Assembly: GCF_009768885.1 (NCBI RefSeq) | Contig: NZ_WSQA01000013.1 | Location: forward strand, 100,121 to 164,120 | From: Sphingobacterium humi | GTDB taxonomy: Bacteria > Bacteroidota > Bacteroidia > Sphingobacteriales > Sphingobacteriaceae | Direction: 5' to 3' | Length of the DNA stretch: 64,000 bases | Shown: one piece after another, positions 34,091 to 43,581 of the stretch | How the letters are laid out: every line of letters begins with the position of its first letter | Position numbering within the stretch: position 1 is the first letter of the stretch | Notes under the pieces: generated by a model | Told to the model about the DNA's origin: nothing | Databases searched by the model: none | Seen by the model: the letters and a program-made list of their open reading frames with translations, nothing else | Program-made: the position numbers and the translations under genes

Positions 34091-35827
34091 ATGAGTGCTT
34101 TCCAAATAAAAGAAATCCCTGAAGTTTATGATGCCATTGTTGTAGGCTCAGGTGCCGGCGGCGGTATGGCTGGTTATATCCTAGCAAATGCCGGTCTTAA
34201 GGTATTGATGCTGGAAGCAGGGCCTTTCTTTGACCCTGCTAAGGATGCCTTACAAATGCGCTGGCCTTGGGAATCGCCACGCCGCGGAGCATCTACCATT
34301 CGACCTTTTGGCGACTTCGATGCTGCTTATGGTGGCTGGCAATTGGAAGGAGAACCCTATAGCAAGGTGAATGGGACGGAGTTCGAATGGTTTAGGGCAC
34401 GTATGCTGGGCGGCAGGACCAACCACTGGGGTCGTATATCCCTGCGGATGGGTCCTGACGACTTTAAACCCACAGACGGCATCACCGATGCCTGGCCGAT
34501 CAGCTATGATGAGGTAAAGCCTTTTTACGACCGTGTAGACCGGATGATTGGGATCTATGGCACCGTGGAAGGCATTCGAAATGAACCCGATGGCATCTTT
34601 ATGAAGCCACCGAAACCCCGCCTCAATGAACTATACATTGCTCGGGGTGCTAAAAAGGCGGGCGTACCTGTTATTCCGGGTCGTGGAGCCGTATTAACCG
34701 AGGCTTCAAAAGAGATAAAAGGCCGAGGCACCTGCTTTTACTGTGGACAGTGCGGGCGTGCCTGCAAGGTCTATGGCGACTTTTCCTCCTCTTCTTGCCT
34801 GGTTATCCCGGCCATGAAAACCGGAAACTTAAAAGTAATAGACAATGCCATGGTACGCGAAGTGCTCAGCAATGCTGAAGGTTTAGCCACGGGCGTATCC
34901 TATGTAGATACCAAATCGCTTCAGGAATATACGGTTCGCGGAAAAACGATCATCCTAGGTGCGAGTGCCTGCGAGAGTGCGCGCTTGCTCTTAAATTCCA
35001 AATCTGCGGCACATCCTGCCGGAATAGCAAACAGCAGCGGCTTGGTCGGCAAATACCTGCACGACTCTACGGGCGCAGGATTATCCGGCTTTCTACCGCA
35101 ATTGCTCGATCGAAAACGCTATAACGAAGATGGCACAGGCAGTGTTCATATTTATTCCCCTTGGTGGGGCGACCACAGTAAGCTGCAATTCCCAAGGGGC
35201 TACCATATCGAATATGGTGGAGGCATGCGCATGCCATCCTATGGCTTTATGAATTGGGTGCCATCGGTAAACGGCCAAGTGCCGGGCAGCGATGGGCAGG
35301 CCAAACAGGCCGGAGGCTATGGCGCAGCATTAAAACAAGATTATCGCCGGTTTTATGGTGCTAATGTAGGCATGGCAGGTCGCGGCACAGCCCTCGCCCG
35401 AAAGGATAACTATTGCGAAATAGACCCTACGAAAGTGGATAAATACGGTATTCCAATCTTACGCTTTCATTATAAATGGGCCAATGAAGAAATTCAGCAA
35501 GCCAAGCACATGATGGATACCTTTCAAGAGATTATGCACGGCATGGGCGCTATTATCACCTCAAAGATCCATACGGCGGACACCTTATATGGCTTAGAAG
35601 CCCCCGGCAAGATTATCCATGAAGGTGGCACCACCCGGATGGGCAACGACCCGAAAACCTCCGTATTGAATAAATGGGGACAAGCGCACGATTGCCCGAA
35701 TGTGTATGTGGTAGATGCCGGCCCTTTTGTGCAGCAAGGCGACAAAAACCTGACATGGACCATTTTGGCCCTGTCCATGCGTACTGCCGAATATATTTTA
35801 GAACAGAAGAAGAAATTAAACAGCTAA
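34091..35827 (+). CDS. GMC-family FAD-dependent dehydrogenase (578 aa)
   Basis: Glucose-methanol-choline oxidoreductase, large subunit. The FAD-binding fold is at the N-terminus (AIVVGSGAGGGMAGYILANA, then LEAGP); the C-terminal GMC_oxred_C has HEGGTTRMGNDP and VYVVDAGPFVQQGDKNLTWT. A central CFYCGQCGRAC (C-x2-C-x2-C-x3-C) looks like an iron-sulphur site. Substrate is likely a sugar or sugar acid; by neighbour it belongs to the gluconate/glucose dehydrogenase type, with subunit 3 eight bases downstream. No cytochrome c subunit is adjacent. Tat export with the small subunit is probable. Confidence 0.9.
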   Translation: MSAFQIKEIPEVYDAIVVGSGAGGGMAGYILANAGLKVLMLEAGPFFDPAKDALQMRWPWESPRRGASTIRPFGDFDAAYGGWQLEGEPYSKVNGTEFEWFRARMLGGRTNHWGRISLRMGPDDFKPTDGITDAWPISYDEVKPFYDRVDRMIGIYGTVEGIRNEPDGIFMKPPKPRLNELYIARGAKKAGVPVIPGRGAVLTEASKEIKGRGTCFYCGQCGRACKVYGDFSSSSCLVIPAMKTGNLKVIDNAMVREVLSNAEGLATGVSYVDTKSLQEYTVRGKTIILGASACESARLLLNSKSAAHPAGIANSSGLVGKYLHDSTGAGLSGFLPQLLDRKRYNEDGTGSVHIYSPWWGDHSKLQFPRGYHIEYGGGMRMPSYGFMNWVPSVNGQVPGSDGQAKQAGGYGAALKQDYRRFYGANVGMAGRGTALARKDNYCEIDPTKVDKYGIPILRFHYKWANEEIQQAKHMMDTFQEIMHGMGAIITSKIHTADTLYGLEAPGKIIHEGGTTRMGNDPKTSVLNKWGQAHDCPNVYVVDAGPFVQQGDKNLTWTILALSMRTAEYILEQKKKLNS

Positions 35828-35834
35828 GCCTGTT

Positions 35835-36473
35835 ATGAATAGAAGAGACTCATTAAAAGCCCTAGGGCTATTGGCTGCCGGTTCAGCTGTTGCGACCGCC
35901 GCCTGCAAGGATACGAAGAAAACCGAAGCGAACAGCTCAGTAGACGATGCCGATAAACTGCCCGGCGTTCAGGATTTTGAACATGAACGAAACCTAAGCC
36001 TGCAAAAAGAAACCTTCTTTACGGAACATGAAATGGCCACAATTACCGTATTGGCCGATATCATTATTCCGAAGGATGAACATTCCGGTTCGGCCTCAGA
36101 TGCCGAGGTACCGGCCTTTATCGAATTTATGATGAAGGATATTCCATCCAATCAAACGGCCATGCGGGGCGGCTTAAAATGGCTGGATATGCAATGCCAG
36201 AAACGCTACGCCAATGTCTTTATCAAATGTAAAGCAGCAGAGCAGCTTGCTCTGGTAGACGATATCGCCTATCCGGAACAGGCCAAGCCTGAAATGATGC
36301 AGGGGGTTGCTTTCTTTTCGCTTATGCGCGATTTAACCTCCTCCGGCTTTTTTACCAGTGAGTTAGGGGTTAAAGATTTAGGCTATGTAGGCAATGTACC
36401 GGGGGTATGGAATGGCGTGCCGGCCGATGTATTGAAAGCCCACGGATTCGATGAACAGTCGTCCTTATCCTAA
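35835..36473 (+). CDS. Gluconate 2-dehydrogenase subunit 3-like, Tat-exported (212 aa)
   Basis: Small subunit that accompanies GMC dehydrogenases (DUF1440-like/subunit 3 family). The N-terminus has the twin-arginine motif RRDSLKALGLL and then AVATAACKD, a lipobox-like site, so export as a Tat lipoprotein is predicted. The mature part includes FFTEHEMATITVLADIIIPKDEHSGSASDAEVPAF... (family segment) and ends GVPADVLKAHGFDE. The partner GMC protein has no signal of its own and would be carried across by this subunit. Confidence 0.87.
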   Translation: MNRRDSLKALGLLAAGSAVATAACKDTKKTEANSSVDDADKLPGVQDFEHERNLSLQKETFFTEHEMATITVLADIIIPKDEHSGSASDAEVPAFIEFMMKDIPSNQTAMRGGLKWLDMQCQKRYANVFIKCKAAEQLALVDDIAYPEQAKPEMMQGVAFFSLMRDLTSSGFFTSELGVKDLGYVGNVPGVWNGVPADVLKAHGFDEQSSLS

Positions 36474-36511
36474 ACGCTATTAACCTATTAAGCTGGCCTG
36501 CCTTGCCCCAC

Positions 36512-37780
36512 TTATTGCTGTTGCTGGCGTGCCAAGTAAAAATCGTAGGTATATACATTATAAGGCAGCACGAAACTGGCAAAATAGCGGGCAACAAAAC
36601 TGCCTAAAACCAAGGGGATAAATAATTGATTGCCATTCATCACCAGGCTACTCACTAAAACCAAGGCCGTCAATGGGGCATAGATGGAGGCCGATAAGGT
36701 GGCTGCAGCCCCTACTAAGGCAAAGTTTAAGGGCAACAGGTTCATCCCAAATTGCGTATTACAGACTTGGGCAAACACAAAACCTAAAATAGCACCGGCC
36801 ACAATACTGGGTGCAAAAACACCCCCATCCCCTCCCGCGCCTAAAGTAAGGGAAGCCGCCAAGGGTTTCAGAAAAATCAATAGCCCTACACTTAACAAGG
36901 AAATCGTTTCGGTTTGACTCAGAATATGTTTCAATCCGTGGTAGCTATCGCCATATAAGGCCGGAAAGAAAAAGATGAGAAGACCCACGGAAATTGCCCC
37001 CAGATTGACCCGTAGAAAATTATTATTGATGTTACCGAATAGTTTCTTCATCCGGGTCACCAATAGGGTAAAATAAACCGACAACAATCCGCCCATTAAA
37101 CTCAGCAGGACAAACAAGGGCAAGGCATAGCCTTTCCAGGGCTCCAACTGTATGGGCAAGAACGCCGGCCCACCTATACCCAAAAGAAATACCCATGATA
37201 CGAGGGCTGAGACGCCACAACTTAAGAATAGGGTCTTGCTGGTCTTTCGGGAAATAACTTCCAAAGCGAAGAAAAATCCAGCTAAAGGACTCGCAAACAG
37301 CAAAGACACCGCAGCGGTAACCCCGGCGCAGATCAGCTCCTTTTTATAGATATTCGCGGTAAAATGCTGACTATGGACCATATTCCCCACCGTTGCTGTG
37401 GCCACCACCGAAGACACTTCAATGCCGGTAGAACCACCGGTTGACACCGTAAGAAAACCGTTGATTAAGTGGGAAGGGATTTTAAATGGCGGCAGATGGT
37501 CCTTCCGCTGGTCTAAGGTTTTATAAATCTCTGTAATCCCCTTATTCTTACGTCCTTTAAATAAAAATTTCCTTAAAAAGTAAATGGAGGTGATACCTAT
37601 GGTAGGGAGAAAAATGAAGAGTATCTTTTGCCAATTAGAAACAGTTTCAAAAAGCAGCTCTTCCATATGTTCAGTGGCATACTGGGTCGCATACACCAAC
37701 ACTAAACTGCAGATACTGACCAAGGCCGATGCCAGGCCCAGCATAAGCAAGTTTCGATTCGTAATTTTCTTTCTTTTCAT
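36512..37780 (-). CDS. ClC-type chloride channel/antiporter (422 aa)
   Basis: Membrane protein with about ten hydrophobic segments. The C-terminal half has the ClC motif GAGGDGGVFAPSIVAGA (GxFxP). The usual GREGP selectivity motif is replaced by GSTGIEVSSVVATAT, in which a glutamate at the gating position is retained. No CBS domain. Length matches short bacterial ClC proteins. It may share a transcript with the upstream metallophosphoesterase (78-bp gap). Confidence 0.85.
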   Translation of the reverse strand: MKRKKITNRNLLMLGLASALVSICSLVLVYATQYATEHMEELLFETVSNWQKILFIFLPTIGITSIYFLRKFLFKGRKNKGITEIYKTLDQRKDHLPPFKIPSHLINGFLTVSTGGSTGIEVSSVVATATVGNMVHSQHFTANIYKKELICAGVTAAVSLLFASPLAGFFFALEVISRKTSKTLFLSCGVSALVSWVFLLGIGGPAFLPIQLEPWKGYALPLFVLLSLMGGLLSVYFTLLVTRMKKLFGNINNNFLRVNLGAISVGLLIFFFPALYGDSYHGLKHILSQTETISLLSVGLLIFLKPLAASLTLGAGGDGGVFAPSIVAGAILGFVFAQVCNTQFGMNLLPLNFALVGAAATLSASIYAPLTALVLVSSLVMNGNQLFIPLVLGSFVARYFASFVLPYNVYTYDFYLARQQQQ

Positions 37781-37858
37781 TAATTTTTGTACGCTCGGGG
37801 ACAGCGCAAAATTATAAAAAGCTTAAGGATCTAGCAACCTGTAAGCTAGCCTCTTGTT

Positions 37859-39115
37859 TTACGCCGTCTGTAATTCAAAAATGGTAATCTCAGGCGCAAT
37901 GCCTACGCGGCCCGGATACCCTAGGAAACCATAACCGGTATTCACATAGAGTTGCTGATTCTTCTCTGTATACAGCCCTGCCCATTCTTTGTAAATATAT
38001 TTTGCTGGCGACCATTGGAAGTTCTCTCCCCGAACGCCGAATTGCATCCCATGGGTATGCCCGGCGAACATCACATCAATATCCGTATCCAATATTTCCG
38101 CACGCCAATGCGAGGGGTCATGCGATAATAACAACTTCACCGGCTTATCTTCCGTACCGATCAGGGCTTTTTTAATATCCCCTTTCTTCGGAAAACGACC
38201 CGTTCCCCAGTTTTGAACGCCGACAATGGAAAGCTCATCCGCCCCCATTTTCAAGGTTCTATTCTCATCCATCAGTAAATCCCAACCCATCACTTTATGG
38301 GTATCGATGACATCCTGTAGGTTTTTACGTTTTTCCGGCGAGTCCTCCTTGCCGTAATAATAGTCGCCGTAATCGTGATTCCCTAAGGTAGAAAACACCC
38401 CTAAATCCGCTTTAACCTTGGAAAAGATATCCTGATAATCGCGCATTTCGGAAGCCACATTATTCACCAGGTCGCCCGTAAAGAAAATCATATCGGGTTT
38501 TTCGCCCAACAGCATCTCTACCCCGCCAAGCACGGCCTTTTTATTATAAAAGGAGCCGGAATGCACATCAGAGATCTGCGCAATTTTTAATCCATGGAAG
38601 GCTTTCGGCAGGTTCGGCAACACGAGTTTTTGACGTCTGATGCGGTAATCGTAGGCCGTGGAGATGACACCCCAAGCTAAGGGGAACATCGGCAAGGCTG
38701 CCACAAATAAGCCCGATTTCATGAGGAATTCCGACCGGGTAATACCATTTTTCGGCACCTCAGGCAGGGGTTCTTCCAATTCTTCGAACCGCTCTTCCAC
38801 ACGCTCATGCTTCTTCCCGCCAAATAAACGGGAAACCCAGATTCCGCCCCGACGGAGGTCGTCGATAATCAGTACCGCCGCAAAAATAAACTTACTGACT
38901 GCCGTCATAAAGAAGGCCACCAGAATAATCGAGCGGTACATTAATGGAATGGGATATTGAAAAGAAATATACAAGCCTATTAGTAGGGAAATGGAATATC
39001 CCCACCACAAAAAGGAAAACCATTTTGTTTTAACGAACTGAATATTCGTTGCGCGCAGGGCAAAGAATATATAGAAGTCCAGTATAAATAATAGTATTGT
39101 ATTTAATTTTAACAT
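37859..39115 (-). CDS. Membrane-anchored metallophosphoesterase (418 aa)
   Basis: Calcineurin-like phosphoesterase with three to four N-terminal TM helices (residues 1-105) and a further TM at about 135-155. Catalytic blocks: AQISDVHSGSF, FFTGDLVNN, STLGNHDYGDYYYGKE, LLLSHDPSHW and FAGHTHGMQFG. This matches the YkuE/YaeI group (outer leaflet phospholipid or UDP-diacylglucosamine phosphoesterases in relatives), but the substrate is not known. Starts one base after the hemH stop and probably cotranscribed with hemH. Confidence 0.88.
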   Translation of the reverse strand: MLKLNTILLFILDFYIFFALRATNIQFVKTKWFSFLWWGYSISLLIGLYISFQYPIPLMYRSIILVAFFMTAVSKFIFAAVLIIDDLRRGGIWVSRLFGGKKHERVEERFEELEEPLPEVPKNGITRSEFLMKSGLFVAALPMFPLAWGVISTAYDYRIRRQKLVLPNLPKAFHGLKIAQISDVHSGSFYNKKAVLGGVEMLLGEKPDMIFFTGDLVNNVASEMRDYQDIFSKVKADLGVFSTLGNHDYGDYYYGKEDSPEKRKNLQDVIDTHKVMGWDLLMDENRTLKMGADELSIVGVQNWGTGRFPKKGDIKKALIGTEDKPVKLLLSHDPSHWRAEILDTDIDVMFAGHTHGMQFGVRGENFQWSPAKYIYKEWAGLYTEKNQQLYVNTGYGFLGYPGRVGIAPEITIFELQTA

Positions 39116-39116
39116 G

Positions 39117-40151
39117 TTAATTGCTGTTTGCTACGACCATTCTGCGCAGGGCCTCAATCCATTTCGGATTGCGGTTCAGGCTTTCCACCATATGCACCTC
39201 TTCCCCACCTAAATCCTTAAACTCATTGGCATATTCCACCTGAATTTCATCAATGGTCTCAATGCAATCAGCCACAAAGGCCGGACTAAAAACTAATATT
39301 CGTTTTACCCCCTTCTGGGCCAGTTCATGTAACGTATCTGACGTATATGGCTGTATCCAAGGCGTTTTTCCTAAACGCGATTGGAAACAAACGGTAAATT
39401 TTTCCTTGGGCAAGTTCAGCTTGTCGGTAATGGCACGGGTAGTTGCGTAACAATGCGAGAGGTAACAATAAGGGTTCACATCCGTTTTACAATGGTCACA
39501 ACCAAAGTCAGGACATGATAATTCCCCTTTGCTATCTACTTTTCCAAGTTGACGCACCGGTAATCCATGGTAACTGAAGAGAAAATGATCGTATGAATTT
39601 AAATCGTGTCTCAAGGCGTGCTCCGCGATAACCTCTATCATTAGTGGGTCATCATAATAACTACTAACGAAGTTTACACGCGGAAAGTATTGCCAGGTTC
39701 GCATAATTTCCATGACCCTGTCAATCACAGATCCGGTAGTCGCAGAAGCATACTGTGGAAATAAAGGAATGACCACAATAGATTCCAAAAGCATTGCTTC
39801 CATGCGTTCCATTGCCGCGTCAATAGACGGGTTTTGATAGCGCATGGCCAATTCTACATGGTATTCCTCGCCCAACACCTCTTGCAACTTCTGTTGCTGA
39901 TATAAGCTGTAGGTCATCAATGGCGATCCCGCTTCATCATCCCAAATACTCGCGTAGGTTTGGGCGGATGTTCCTGATCTTTTCGGAACAATAATCCCTT
40001 TTACCAATAAGGTTCTGGAAACAACAGGAATATCCATCACGCGCGGATCCATCAGAAACTGTGTTAGGTATTTTTTCACATCCCTTCTGGTAGGTGAGTC
40101 AGGCGTCCCCAATTGCACTAACAAAACCCCCTTTTTTGCTTTATTCCTCAT
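39117..40151 (-). CDS. hemH: Ferrochelatase (344 aa)
   Basis: Inserts Fe2+ into protoporphyrin (or coproporphyrin) IX in the last part of haem synthesis. Motifs: GVLLVQLGTPDSP at the N-terminus, MRYQNPSIDAAMERM, catalytic FSYHGLP (His), a cysteine group around CPDFGCDHCKTD, and CIETIDEIQVEY with the conserved Glu. I use ATG 40151; the GTG at 40160 lies inside a -7 element. It has a promoter of its own and is followed by the phosphoesterase gene after one base. Confidence 0.92.
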   Translation of the reverse strand: MRNKAKKGVLLVQLGTPDSPTRRDVKKYLTQFLMDPRVMDIPVVSRTLLVKGIIVPKRSGTSAQTYASIWDDEAGSPLMTYSLYQQQKLQEVLGEEYHVELAMRYQNPSIDAAMERMEAMLLESIVVIPLFPQYASATTGSVIDRVMEIMRTWQYFPRVNFVSSYYDDPLMIEVIAEHALRHDLNSYDHFLFSYHGLPVRQLGKVDSKGELSCPDFGCDHCKTDVNPYCYLSHCYATTRAITDKLNLPKEKFTVCFQSRLGKTPWIQPYTSDTLHELAQKGVKRILVFSPAFVADCIETIDEIQVEYANEFKDLGGEEVHMVESLNRNPKWIEALRRMVVANSN

Positions 40152-40159
40152 ACGTAGCA

Positions 40160-40167
40160 CAAAAATA
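40160..40167 (-). promoter_or_regulatory. -7 element of hemH
   Basis: TATTTTTG on the minus strand fits TAnnTTTG and ends 8 bases before the ATG at 40151, a near-leaderless arrangement. No clear -33 TTG at 19-21 bases. Confidence 0.4.
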
Positions 40168-40223
40168 GGTTATTAAACCCAAGCAAACCTGCTTAGGCAT
40201 AGAATTTTAAAATAAGATGACGA

Positions 40224-41072
40224 TTAATAGGCTTCGATCGTTTCCTTCACTTTCTGCATCAACCACATTGGCGTGGAGGTAGCCCCACAAATACCAATTG
40301 TATCATTTTCTGAAAATAGGTTGGCATCTAATTCTTCCGGGTCGGAAATAAAATACGTTTCCGGGTTCACTTGCTTACATACTTCAAACAAGACCTTTCC
40401 ATTGGACGATTTCTTGCCGGAGACGAAAATAATCTTATCGTATTGTTTGGCGAAGGTGCCGAGGTCTTCGTATCGGTTTGAAACCTGCCGGCAGATGGTA
40501 TCGTTGGCTTTCACCTCATACCCTCTGCGTAAGAGTTCGTCCTTGATTTCGTAAAAACGATCGACCGACTTCGTGGTTTGGCTGTATAATGTGAATTTCG
40601 CAGGTAACTCGACCTGATCTAATTCGGTAATATCTTGAAATACCAAGGCCTCATTATTGGTTTGCCCCTGCAAACCAATCACTTCGGCATGGCCATGTTT
40701 TCCAAAAATCAGGATTTTCTCCTGATCATCGAAAGATGTTTTAATGCGATTCTGCAATTTCAACACCACCGGGCAGGACGCATCAATTAGGGTAATGTTG
40801 TTTTCCAGCGCTAATTTATAGGTTTCCGGTGCTTCACCATGGGCTCTGATCAACACTTTCACGTCGCGCAGGCCATGTAAATCCTCATGCGAAATAATAC
40901 GCAATCCCTTTGCTTTTAAGCGAGCAACCTCTTCATCGTTATGCACAATATCCCCTAGACAATACAGATAGCCTTCCTCATCCAAAATTTCTTCGGCCAT
41001 ATCAATTGCATACACGACTCCAAAGCAAAATCCGGAATCCTTATCTATTGTCACTTTCAGGTTCTTCGACAT
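40224..41072 (-). CDS. ispH: 4-hydroxy-3-methylbut-2-enyl diphosphate reductase (282 aa)
   Basis: Last enzyme of the MEP isoprenoid route, making IPP and DMAPP. The three [4Fe-4S] cysteines are in SGFCFGV (C16), DASCPVVLKL and GICGATSTPMWLM. RAHGEAP and SQTTKSVDRF are further family motifs. Length is normal for short IspH without the fused S1 domain. It lies 63 bp upstream of hemH but the two genes each have their own promoter. Confidence 0.95.
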   Translation of the reverse strand: MSKNLKVTIDKDSGFCFGVVYAIDMAEEILDEEGYLYCLGDIVHNDEEVARLKAKGLRIISHEDLHGLRDVKVLIRAHGEAPETYKLALENNITLIDASCPVVLKLQNRIKTSFDDQEKILIFGKHGHAEVIGLQGQTNNEALVFQDITELDQVELPAKFTLYSQTTKSVDRFYEIKDELLRRGYEVKANDTICRQVSNRYEDLGTFAKQYDKIIFVSGKKSSNGKVLFEVCKQVNPETYFISDPEELDANLFSENDTIGICGATSTPMWLMQKVKETIEAY

Positions 41073-41076
41073 ACTA

Positions 41077-41106
41077 CAAAGTTACGGTTTAACGTAAACT
41101 AAACAA
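41077..41106 (-). promoter_or_regulatory. Promoter of ispH, leaderless type
   Basis: On the minus strand TTG (41106-41104), a 19-base spacer and TAACTTTG (41084-41077) match the Bacteroidota consensus completely. The -7 element ends 4 bases before the ATG at 41072, so transcription should start at or next to the start codon. Confidence 0.65.
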
Positions 41107-41130
41107 CATCTTGAACCATAATTCTGCTCA

Positions 41131-41652
41131 TTACTTTAGCACAAACTTGAATCCTAATGAAAACCTACCAGGTTCAAAATGTGAACTATGTGATAGATTC
41201 CACCAAGGTTTCCAGTCAAAATGCATTGCTAATGGTGTTGACGGAATTCTGAATTCCAAACCTACTGCCGGGCGGATTGCCACATCGACATGATTATCTT
41301 CATCCCAACGGTCATCATCGTCGAACCAATCGTCATCCCACTTCCCATGGTCGATGAAAGATAACTGGGGTCCAACACCTATATACCAAGATAGGCCGTT
41401 GGCACCAGAAATGCGCTGATTATAAGAGTAATCAGCGCCCAAAACAGTAATATGATCACCGAACAGCAGTTGGGCATTACCGGCGTTGTAGCCTCCAAAG
41501 CTATGTTTAATTTGCGGGCCAAATAATGTTTGTCCATCTCCAGCGTCAATACCCAAGCCTAAAGCAGTACGGTATGGAGTTTGTGCTTGTACCCCTTTAA
41601 AAGCACAAAGTAATCCGAATGACAATAGTACAGGTAAAATGATTTTCTTCAT
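41131..41652 (-). CDS. Outer-membrane beta-barrel-like protein (173 aa)
   Basis: Signal peptide ending KGVQAQ, then alternating strands of the OMP_b-brl type (YRTALGLGIDAG, WYIGVGPQLSFID, FSLGFKFVLK with a C-terminal aromatic/hydrophobic pattern). A strongly acidic loop (residues 106-119, with WDDDWFDDDDRWDED) sits between two strands and could bind calcium. I do not assign a function. Lies between ispH and ndk on its own. Confidence 0.7.
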   Translation of the reverse strand: MKKIILPVLLSFGLLCAFKGVQAQTPYRTALGLGIDAGDGQTLFGPQIKHSFGGYNAGNAQLLFGDHITVLGADYSYNQRISGANGLSWYIGVGPQLSFIDHGKWDDDWFDDDDRWDEDNHVDVAIRPAVGLEFRIPSTPLAMHFDWKPWWNLSHSSHFEPGRFSLGFKFVLK

Positions 41653-41913
41653 ATCCGTTATGATGTTTGTGATTTATATTCTATGTGTATAAAATTTTCA
41701 GCTGTTTGGACAAATAACTTGCCAAAATACTTTAAATCCGAGTTTACCTGTAAAATAAAAGGATTAAACTATATTCGGACTGATAATAACCTCAAGGTTT
41801 TTCGGGTTGTTCTGCGCATCAACACTATACGAAATCATCATTAAAGTCAGACACTTACAAAAAAAAAGAGGGACAATTAATAGCATTACTGTTTAATTCT
41901 TGATAGGAAAGCG

Positions 41914-41921
41914 TAACTTTG
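41914..41921 (+). promoter_or_regulatory. -7 element of ndk
   Basis: TAACTTTG is a perfect -7 element 20 bases before the ATG at 41942. The gap 41653-41941 shows nothing else of note. Confidence 0.5.
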
Positions 41922-41941
41922 CAAAAAATTTTTAGAGTAAA

Positions 41942-42361
41942 ATGGCTACAAACAGAACATTCACAATGATTAAACCAGATGCGGTTGCAAATGGTCACAT
42001 TGGTGCTATCTTAAACGACATTATTGCCGGCGGTTTCAAAATCGTAGCAATGAAATACATTCACTTGACAGAAACCTCTGCAGGTAATTTCTATGCAGTA
42101 CACAAAGAACGTCCTTTTTATGGCGATTTAGTAAGTTTCATGACATCAGGTCCTATCGTTGCTGCTATCTTAGAAAAAGAAAACGCGGTTGAAGATTTCC
42201 GTACATTAATTGGCGCTACAGATCCTTCAAAAGCTGCTGAAGGTACTATCCGTAACAAATATGCAAAATCCATAGATGCTAACGCAGTTCACGGTTCAGA
42301 CTCTGATGAAAACGCAGAAATCGAAGGAAACTTTTTCTTCAACCAATTCGAGAAGTTTTAA
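41942..42361 (+). CDS. ndk: Nucleoside diphosphate kinase (139 aa)
   Basis: Transfers the gamma phosphate between nucleoside triphosphates. Catalytic His is H117 (NAVHGSDSDENA), with FTMIKPDAV at the N-terminus and GATDPSKAAEGTIRNKYA before the active site. Length (139) is normal. Codon use is biased, which suggests high expression. Followed by a perfect long terminator hairpin. Confidence 0.96.
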   Translation: MATNRTFTMIKPDAVANGHIGAILNDIIAGGFKIVAMKYIHLTETSAGNFYAVHKERPFYGDLVSFMTSGPIVAAILEKENAVEDFRTLIGATDPSKAAEGTIRNKYAKSIDANAVHGSDSDENAEIEGNFFFNQFEKF

Positions 42362-42368
42362 TCCGTAT

Positions 42369-42419
42369 TAAAATATTATAGAAAAAGGGAGCAAAGCTCC
42401 CTTTTTCTATAATATTTTA
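42369..42419 (+). terminator. Terminator of ndk
   Basis: A perfect 24-bp stem with a 3-base loop: the inner part is AAAAAGGGAGC-AAA-GCTCCCTTTTT, the outer part AT-rich. The T-run follows the GC core in the classic order. The same hairpin can act in the other direction. Confidence 0.92.
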
Positions 42420-42661
42420 TATTTCCAAAGCTTTCAACATTTTGCAATCCTGACTTTGTTACTATGGTGGAATGGAAATTTTTATAAATACAAATTTTAA
42501 CTAGAAAACTGTTAAATTATATTCTACATCACATATTCACAAGCACGTTAAACACTATCCTTTTAAAAACAAAAATATAGTTGAGTTTTGTTATTACTAA
42601 AGGAACCCTAAATCCACGCCAAAAACAAAACAATAAACATCCCCCAATAACTGGAAGAGAT

Positions 42662-42745
42662 ACAAAACAGTATCCTCAGAAGATTTTCGGAGGATACACA
42701 CTAACTATTATTATGAGATGGAGAGTCCAACAACTACTAAGTTAA
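42662..42745. repeat. Hairpin element, copy A
   Basis: GTATCCTC (42670-42677) and GAGGATAC (42690-42697) form a perfect stem, followed by ACACTAACTATTA and a tail ending in CTACTAAGTTAA. It aligns with copy B (44649-44734) over its length at roughly four fifths identity, with paired stem changes that keep base pairing. Confidence 0.6.
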
Positions 42746-43491
42746 GAAAGTAGAATTAAAACACCATGTAGTTAATCCAATCTAGATAAAATATGTGTTA
42801 ACCGTTTCCATATTTGCTGGGTAAGCAATAATATCTGTCGCTATTTAACAGCAACTTACTCCGACCTAACTAGCATCATTTATTAAAAATAAAAGGGTAA
42901 TTATTTGTTTTATGTTTATATTTACATATAATCATTGTACAATTAGTAGTTAGTTTATTGATATTGCCAATTATTTAGTTGGCAATATTATTTCCTCATT
43001 TTTTTTCAAAAGTTTATATCCGAAATGTTTCCAATTAAATGCTAGTGATTGGATAAATTCATCAATTTAGTTCCCAATATACCGTGACATCCACATGCTT
43101 AACTTCAATAACTAGTTAACCCATTTATTACTTTTATTGTCTTATTATGGTAGCTCAGAGACCTATTTCCTAATAATCAACAACTAATTGTTCTCCATTG
43201 CTATAAACTATAGATGATCGCATACTAACCCTCTATTATTTCTCACCTTCGAACCCTTCTTATTCTATCTCGAAGGGTTTACCAATTCCTGTTACTTTAA
43301 CAACTAACTGATTATCAAAAGCAGCCAGAAAGCTGAATTAGAAGCTAGTAGTTTACAGTATCACTTTACTTGATTTTTTTTTGAAATCTAATTTAATATT
43401 ATGGCTTATTAAGATTTATCATTCTACAAAGACAGCTTTAGCTGACTTATATATCCCCCTTTTGGGGGTATAACGAAAAATTCTCTTGTTC

Positions 43492-43499
43492 TACCTTTG
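43492..43499 (+). promoter_or_regulatory. -7 element of the lipoprotein gene
   Basis: TACCTTTG fits TAnnTTTG; the chosen start at 43582 is 82 bases downstream. A GC-only hairpin (43455-43468) precedes it. Confidence 0.4.
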
Positions 43500-43581
43500 C
43501 TTATTAGAGAAAGAGGCTTACCAACAAAGCATCCTTAACCTTAATTTAAAGAGAAATGTAAACTGTATAATTAAATTAAAA

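Larger units (their letters stand above)
42420..43581. other. Long intergenic AT-rich gap with regulatory hairpins
   Basis: About 1.1 kb without a convincing gene. It holds hairpin element A (42662-42745), a short stem CCCCC-TTTT-GGGGG (43455-43468) and a -7 element TACCTTTG (43492-43499) for the lipoprotein gene at 43582. The remainder is low-complexity AT-rich sequence with no ORF that I can support. Confidence 0.6.
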
